Shown here: piece by piece, positions 44,454-51,800 of the stretch | Position numbering within the stretch: position 1 is the stretch's first letter | Layout of the letters: every line of letters begins with the position of its first letter | DNA from: Symsagittifera roscoffensis | Lineage: Eukaryota; Xenacoelomorpha; Acoela; Convolutidae | Length of the DNA stretch: 60,000 bases | NCBI RefSeq assembly: GCF_963678635.1 | Contig: NC_087064.1 | Coordinates: 3,225,926-3,285,925, forward strand | Reading direction: 5' to 3' | Program-made: the position numbers and the translations under genes | Notes under the pieces: model-generated | What the model was told of the DNA's origin: nothing | What the model saw: the letters and a program-made list of their open reading frames with translations, nothing else | The model's database searches: none

Positions 44454-44548
44454 TGTGACATTCGACCAGAATGTGAAAAATGCAATCTCTGCAGAATTCG
44501 AATTTTTGGCAGCGAGCCTTCCGGATTGGTGATTATTAAGAATTAAGA
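44454..44548 (+). repeat. 3' LTR of element A, first 95 bp, interrupted by element B
   Basis: TGTGACATTCGACCAGAATG and the following bases match the solo LTR 13065-13159 with few differences (GAGCCTTCC versus GAGTTTTCC). It is cut at 44549 by the LTR end of element B. The remaining LTR should lie beyond the far end of B, outside the window. Confidence 0.8.
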
Positions 44549-44836
44549 TGTAACATTCGTCTACTGCAGTCACACATGAGGCTTAAGAAAAATAGGCCCT
44601 ATAACCACTGGCTCAAGGGTCAGGGACACTATCTCTTGTGTTTTTCTACCTCAAGAACGGTCGGAGCCAGTTCGGTTCGCTTGTGACATGAGACTACGAC
44701 CCGTTACAGCTTAAAGGCTACTACTAAAATATCCCCCCACTCTAGAATTAGAAACGTCCCCATACTTAGGTCTCTAGATACCCAAAATACATGAACGCCG
44801 TTAAAAACCGGGTTGGAACAATCCGTTAAGTTACTT

Positions 44837-44842
44837 TTTATT
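44837..44842 (-). terminator. Candidate polyadenylation signal of LTR-B
   Basis: AATAAA on the minus strand (CTAATAAAAAGT), about 620 bp into the LTR and downstream of the candidate TATA box. Confidence 0.35.
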
Positions 44843-45217
44843 AGACAGTGGAACTTTGATCCATTTCAGATGGATCAACCTAAAACTCGCCTTACCTCAA
44901 CATAACAATTATAAAACACACTCTAGAATTTAAATTAAGTACTCACATTGTAGCACGCTCAAGAACCAGGAAGTAAATAAGTCGGTAAACAACTCAAGAA
45001 TTAATAAAGTAACTAATATGAGTTTAATGTTAGTCAGTTTCAACAACAAGAACAAGTTTTTACTCTAGACTGCAAGTTCTCGTGAACCATTGGGACACTC
45101 TAGCTGTCCACCTTTCCACCGAAGGTTCACTCTGGTCCAGTCAAGAATAGTATTCCAATCGTAATAATCCAACTCGAGGGAATGCTCTCGTCTCTGTCAC
45201 AGATGGGACAGCTCTAC

Positions 45218-45228
45218 TCTCGATTATT
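45218..45228 (-). promoter_or_regulatory. Candidate TATA box of LTR-B
   Basis: The minus strand reads CACTATAATAATCGA about 240 bp after the LTR start. Position fits a U3 promoter; otherwise unsupported. Confidence 0.3.
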
Positions 45229-45463
45229 ATAGTGATGGAAATTGCGAATAGCAATTTCCTACTGTTTTTTCTTGCGACTTTCCCGCGTGTGTGTCTTAAT
45301 CGTTCTGAAATCGTTCTGAAATCGTTCTCTGATTTTCAGTTCTCGCGAGAAAATCGTGCATGACAGGTTCCATTCGAAACTTTGAAAAATTAAATTTCAC
45401 TCCAAAATCAAGTGTTTTTTGCTTCTCTCAAGGTCAAACTTCCAAATATGACCGACTGGCACA

Positions 45464-45475
45464 TACTCCCCGGAC
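45464..45475 (-). promoter_or_regulatory. Terminal polypurine-like tract of element B
   Basis: Minus strand GTCCGGGGAGTA directly before the LTR start. Same core as the tract of A and as the internal copies at 55888, 58228 and 58282. Confidence 0.65.
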
Positions 45476-45894
45476 TCGAGATCGATGTCCTCATCGCGCG
45501 CTGTCTTCTGCCAGTGAGTCCCAGAAAAACCGAGTGTTGCTCAAGATACAGTGCCAGTGGTCATTTACAGAAGTTTGCAGCAGATTTAAGCTTATCTACA
45601 CCCCAAAATTCACAGCCATTTAAAATTTTCACACTATTGCTAAACAGCAACCAAAATCTGCATACACCTGCACCCTTGAATTTTCGCTTTTCAAGCCAAT
45701 CATTTTAAAATCTCTTTTGTCCTATTCAATCAGGAAATTGTCATGCAGCATTTTCGATTTATATAATAAATATAGTATATTAGTAACAATATTTGCTTTG
45801 TTAAAATTTCTTTTTCGTGAATCCAAGTTTCACTCAGATCCACGCTCAAGCCCCCCTTCCCTCTCAAGACTCAAGATCCATCCGATTTGCCCAT
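45476..45894 (-). other. 3' untranslated region of element B
   Basis: About 420 bp of AT-rich sequence after the ORF3 stop. No ORF or repeat seen. Confidence 0.6.
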
Positions 45895-48800
45895 TCATCT
45901 CGTGCTCTTCACCTTGGAGGTACTGCATCCTGAAGTGCTAGATGCGGCAAACTGTCTCAACAGTTCCTCTTCATCATCGGAACTAATCACAATCTCCTCC
46001 CAAGCCTTCAGCTGTTCATAGGATCGCATCCATTCTCTCTGCTCCTGCAATCTCTTTGCTTGGTTGGGTAGTGCCTTCACCCTAGCTTCTCGGTTCAAGC
46101 AAAAGGAGTTGTGCAGGCTCAAGCTCACGTTCTTCGCCAGGTCTTCCTCTAGTATCGACTCCCTCGCTTTGGTATTGTCTCTAGACATCTTACCCACTCT
46201 TTTCCATCCTGTCGTGATCGCATTACGATGGGTTAGCAGGGGTCTCTTGAAAGCTTCCGGCCCAATCTCGGCCTGGAACTGTCGATACTCTTTTTGATGT
46301 TTTCTCATGTGATCTTTCGTTGTCATGTACAACCAAGACGTCAGTGTCGCCCGAAACCATGGAAAGTACCTCAAGCGACTCCATACGTGCCTGACTTCCG
46401 TCGGTATGGCGAATACTTTGCACGCAGTCTCAAACAACTCGAGTCTCCTGCTGTAGTCTATCGCGTATATTGACTCAGCCGTTGGCGTCGTCGCCTCCCG
46501 ATACTTCGTTATATTCTCTTCTATCCATCTCAGGGCTAACATCGTACTCACTACTAAGAGCGTCACCTTCTGCCGGTGATCCGGTAGTCCGATCGACCGA
46601 ATCTCTTCCACATCCCACACCAGGCAAAGGTTCTTGTGATCTGGATACCACACCGTTTGTGCCAAGCAGTGGCATGGGCATTCCCCATGAGAGATCTCAA
46701 TGCTCCTGAGATTACGCTCCCCTGAGGCTTCCAAGAGAGGCTCAAGCTCCATCATTTTCTCGTGCATCGTGTCGTTGTCTTCCAGGTTCGGAGTACTTCC
46801 CACAGGTTTCCCGATCACGTTTTGTCTCTCGTGATCGCTCGTGTTTTCTCTTTCCAACTTCAGAAGATCTTCTCCCCAGATTTCGCTTAAGTCATCTCTC
46901 AATTCTTTTGGTACTGTCCCTTTGATTTTTCTCAACAACTTGTGCGAGTGATGCGACATCCGAGCCAACCTCACACACTTGGGCACTGAGAAGGCCTTGT
47001 CCACCAGTATTCTCTGGCTGGACACTTCCACCATCGCCATGTGTAGCGGGTAGTGACTTCCGCACAAGTTGGCCATCATTGACCCTATCAGCGATTTCGC
47101 GTTCAATGGCAAGCCATAAGCTTCGCTCATGGGAAATCCCATTTCCGCCTCAAGACCAACCTTCCAGCTCCGGATGTGTTTTTGAGTCACCTGCAACACC
47201 CCGGGCCATGATTCTACGCTCAACGCCGTCACTAAATGATGTTCAGACTCCAGTCTCTCCAGTGCCTGCAGACCACACATTCTCGAGAAGAATCCGAGAG
47301 CTGTCGCTATATTCACCGTGGTTCTCGCGTAACATTCCGCTATTATTTGCACTTCACTTTTCTCCCTTTCTGTGATGTCTTCGAACCAAGTGACCAGGTC
47401 TTCTTTTTGAAACGACAGTATTCTGACGCATGACCGTCCATCGCAGATGTGCTCTCCGTTCCCACACGTCGAATCCAGACAGCTACCCGGCTCCAATTTC
47501 TTTGCTGACCCGGGGTCGCTCGTCCTTTCGCTTGGCTCTTGCATCTGGGGTGTGATTAGCTTATGTAGCACACTCAACTTCGCCAGATCTTCATCTTCCG
47601 TTGGTGCTAACCTCACTCGCTCGGTGGTTTCCTCGATTAGACTCGCATGGGGATGTGGACACCAGGAGGGTCTTAGTAGCTTCCATATCACTCCCAAGTT
47701 CGTGGTTAACAAGCCATCTCCACCGCCCATGTTCACTTCAACTCTCTTGTTTGAGCGCGGTATGCTTATCACCTCTGGTGTTTTCTCAAGAATCAGGCCC
47801 AGGCTCGGCCCCTCTTTCTCCACCGCGTCTATCTCCATTATTCTTTCTGTCCAAAACTTCAGTAGCTCCGCTACCTCATGGTTTCTGTGGGCTCCTCCAG
47901 CTTCCGAGTCTAAGAAGGGATTGTAGGCTATTCCCATCACTCCAGACACATATTGGTATTCCCCCTTCTCACTGAGTCTCGAGTACTGTTCTGACGAGGC
48001 CAGGTTACGGTGAACATCATGTTCTTCCTCGAACTTCTTATTAGAGAACCTCCGTACCTCGTCCAGCTTTCGATGGTTCTCTAAGGATAGTCTGGAACCA
48101 TCTTCTTTCTCTATTCCTGTACTCTGATATACGTTCAAGATGATCGTTGAGACTCTTCTCTCCATGGTTTTACTTCCACTTGCTCTCTGGTGGCATGCCA
48201 GGATGGTGCTATCAGACATCATTGACATTGTCCATCTCAAGAAACATGTGGCATCTTTTCTTCTAGCCAGGCTCAAGCCTGAATTGTCCCTGGCCACGTG
48301 TTGCATCAGTGCCTGATACACCTCTAGCTTCTTGCTTCCCAACTTCAGCCTGTCATACGAGGTCAATGTCTCCAACTCTATTCCCACCAGACTCCAGGTG
48401 AACATTAATTGTCCCGCAGTTCTAACGAAGGGATTCGCCATTAGTGGCGGTGCTGATGAGGATGTTCTCATCGCCTCTTCAAAATGATCCTTCAACAAAC
48501 TCTGCCAGGACCTCTTCAGATGACTTGCCATCTCTATCTTATTAACCTCGGCTTTTTGCTGGGTGGCCCAATTGCGTCGCCTGCGAGCTATTCCACTGTC
48601 CAACTTCTTCAAGCAGTCCTCCATTTCCTTCAATGTTTCGAGGGCCACCCACCACGTCCGGGAAGTGTTCCTCGTCTTGCTCCTCTCCAATGGATCACTC
48701 GTCACTTGTTTGCCCATGTCCTGATGTGCCTTCGAGATCCATTCTTTGCCGATCTCCACTTCCCCTACCTGTCCGTTCGTTGAACCTCTCTTCACGTTTA

Positions 48801-51800
48801 CCTTCTGAGGCTTGAAGTCTTCTTCTGACGTCGAACTGGTGGAAACCTCTATTTCCTTTTCTACTTCAAGTGGTTTCCTGAGCTCCGAGCTGTTCTTGTA
48901 TGCCGCCGTCTTGCATCGGGCCAAAACGATGGGCGCCGTCTCTCTCAAGTTTCCTTCCGAAACAGCATCCACTGAAGGACTACCCCATCCTTCCACTTCT
49001 CTCTTCCTCTTGCGAGTCTTCACATCTCTGCTCGAGGGTGTTGTGGCTATCATCATTGATTCGACCTCTCCATCCGCTCCTTCCAACTCTTGCCTCCCCC
49101 CTGCTCGAGCCTTAAGGATATTAGTACTTTTAATCATATTACTAGTCCCAACCTTATCCCTTTTTATACCATCAACCATTTTATCCACAGTTTTTTGTTT
49201 CAGAGTAGAGCTGTCCTCACATTTCTCTTTTCTAGTCTTCGATCGTGCGTTCCTCAGCTCCACTAGCTTGTTCAGCAGCTCTCTTCTTGCTTTCTTATCC
49301 AGGCCCGTTCCTATCAGGAGCGGTTCCCCGAATCTCACTACTGCGTCCCACAGTTCCTTCTTGAACTTGTCCAGCGTCGTCTCGCTGCCCACTTCTCGAT
49401 TGAATTCCCCCAGGAATTCCTGCCAAGCGTCATCCTCGAGAGATCCCAAGAATATGTCCCTGTTCCCTTCGAACGTGTTCTTCTCCCTTTCCTCCGAGCT
49501 CAAGAGTAACATCCCCATATTGAAGGTCTCACCTGCCAATGGCAACTCTAGGTTCTTCCGCGGGGACGGGTTCAGAGGTGGTGTGGCAGTATCTGCCCAA
49601 TTCTCTTCGCTCAAGTCTTTCAACAGCTCTTGAGTGGTGAGTTCCTCCCCTGATGGCCCTGGTTCAGGTGTATTCCCCACCTCCATGTCTTCTCCAGCTT
49701 CACTGAGAGTTTCATCCATACTCTCTTCCTCTGATTCATTTCTTCTTCTCTCGAGAATTCTTTTGAATCGATCCTCAACGGGTCCACTCCTCTTGTCTCC
49801 AGGCGTGTCTACAGACAGTGGTGACGGTGTCGTAGGATCCAGCTTTTTATATTCCGTCAGGGCTACATGCAGTTGACCTGCTGCATCTAGTTCTGTTCCC
49901 TCCTGTGTCACTTCTACTTGTTCCAAGCCATAGGGTGCCTTGTATTTTCTCGTGGCAAATTTCATTTCGTCCACCAATGCGACGTGTCCCTCCATCACGA
50001 TCATCCTGCCATCATCCCATATGGGTAGCATATTCTCAAGTCCTTCCTTTTCAAGAGTCCTCAAGACTTTCCGCACCTCATATCCAGGGGGCTGCGAACC
50101 TCTACTCTTTTTCGCTTGCGTCGTCCACGAATTTACCTTCCTCTCGCTGATGTGGAAGTAGACTGCCGCCGTGTAGCCGATGAACAGGGGATCCCAGCCA
50201 TCCGTGAAATGCCTCTGCGTTTCCTCCGTCATCATCTTCGCCATTATGGAGGGAACCACCAAGGGACTATTCATTCCCAAGGTCATCCTCCTGACTGTCG
50301 GGAACTCAGGCATGGTGGCTGGTAGGATTTCTTTCTCCATTATGGCCTCCAGCTCCCTCTTGACTAGTGCAAAGCACTCCTTCCAGGCGGGGATTCTCAA
50401 GACTTCTCGTCCGTTGGCCGTCAATGGGTTTAGGTTCCAAAACTTTGGATACATTTCAATGGGGCCCTCTCGCTTGCCTCCCATTCTGCATTGCATTTGT
50501 CCCCTGAAGTTGCACACCATCATCTCAGCATCTTTCACTTTTCCGAAGAGTACCGTGTTGCTCATACGCGCCCTGAGCACCTCCTGCTGACACCAATTCA
50601 GCGCTGTACCATCCAGTACGCTGATGAGACTCAAGTGCGTCACCGAGTGACGATACGTTATCACCAGGGGATCTGGAAACGCGTACGTCACTGCTGGACC
50701 ATAGATGCAGGTCACCACCTCCTCTAGACCCCGGATTATCCCCATTGGGTCCGACCTCATTGCCAGGCACAGGTCCGTCAACAGAGGCATCCCTCTGTTC
50801 GCCTTCTCCCATTCTTCTCTCGAGGTTGGGTTCTCATCTTCACCCGTCATGTATCGATTCTGCATCATGAGGTATTGCACCAGCAGTGTCTTCAACCCTG
50901 CGGCACACTTGTAGGAGCTGGTTTCAATGCTCGTGTGGACTCTCCCCATGGACAGAGGTTCTCCATATTCCATTAACCGATGAAACGATACCAATTCCCC
51001 ATGGGTCAAGAGTACTAGTGCCAGATACCCATCAACTCGAAGTGTCTCCACTCCTCGACTAAACATGTATGCTGGGCCCATGTTGAACAAGTATCTGGGG
51101 TAAACCAAATACAGGGCCAAGAGCAGGCTGATGGACATGCCCAGTATCTCCTGTACGAAGGCTCCGAAGATAGTCGCCGTGGTGCCGAACACTCCTGCCA
51201 AGAATTCTCTCTCCCAGCAAGGACTCAAGAACTTGAGAATCTCGTAATCTCTCCTAGTCTTCAATTCGCCGTTGGCGTGCTCTCTCCAAAATCCTCCAAT
51301 CGTCACTTCATTGGCGGCCGAGACAAATCTAACCACCGTCATGTCTCTCGTTTCCGCTAGCTCCAGTTGCTTCTCTAGAAAACTCCAGATTTGTTTCACG
51401 AGGAGTGGTGCTTCCTCCCTCGTCTTATTCGTGACGTTCTCCAGCCTTGGTGTCAGGAATGGCCACCAGCCATTCTCTTGAGTCAAGCGATATTTCATCG
51501 ATTCTAACTGTTTCTCCGTCTCGACCACATTTCTTCTCTCGTTGTTGGGACCTCTAGTCCTGCTGGTGGAATTTGCGACTTTCACATCCATACTCCGGAA
51601 CCACAGGCTGGCCGTCAACTGGTTTATCGCCGGGTGGTCGTCCCCGATGACTGGGCTGAACTTGAGTTGTCTAGCAAAGTTCGATATCTCTAGCAAGAGT
51701 ACCTCATCCAATACAATCAGGACGTCGGCCAGTCCGTAAAAGCCCCTCAGTGCATGAGATATGTCAGCCCATGCCGCCGGCAATTCTGATTTGTAAAGCC

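Larger units (their letters stand above)
23212..44548 (+). mobile_element. Giant Gypsy-type LTR retrotransposon, element A (decayed)
   Basis: The truncated 5' LTR ends at 23427 and the 3' LTR starts at 44454, giving a 21,026-bp internal region. Order: 2.2-kb leader, Gag, protease, RT, RNase H, integrase, macro-like domain, a 400-bp gap, then a long ORF3 region with SGNH domain. RT before RNase H and integrase is the Gypsy/Ty3 order. Many frameshifts and nonsense codons, and a mutated RT active site, show it is dead. Its 3' LTR is interrupted 95 bp in by element B, so A is the older insertion. Full size with two LTRs would be about 23 kb, very large for the class. Confidence 0.85.
44549..45463 (-). 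repeat. 3' LTR of element B, 915 bp
   Basis: Read on the minus strand it starts TGTGCCAGTCGG after the tract and ends GAATGTTACA. The termini form an imperfect inverted repeat, as in LTR-A. No ORF; the interior is unlike LTR-A. Confidence 0.8.

Noticed and set aside
48812-49633. Plus-strand Ser/Leu-rich ORF of 273 codons opposite ORF3 of B
   Set aside because: Low-complexity complement of the Glu/Arg-rich ORF3; no counterpart in element A.
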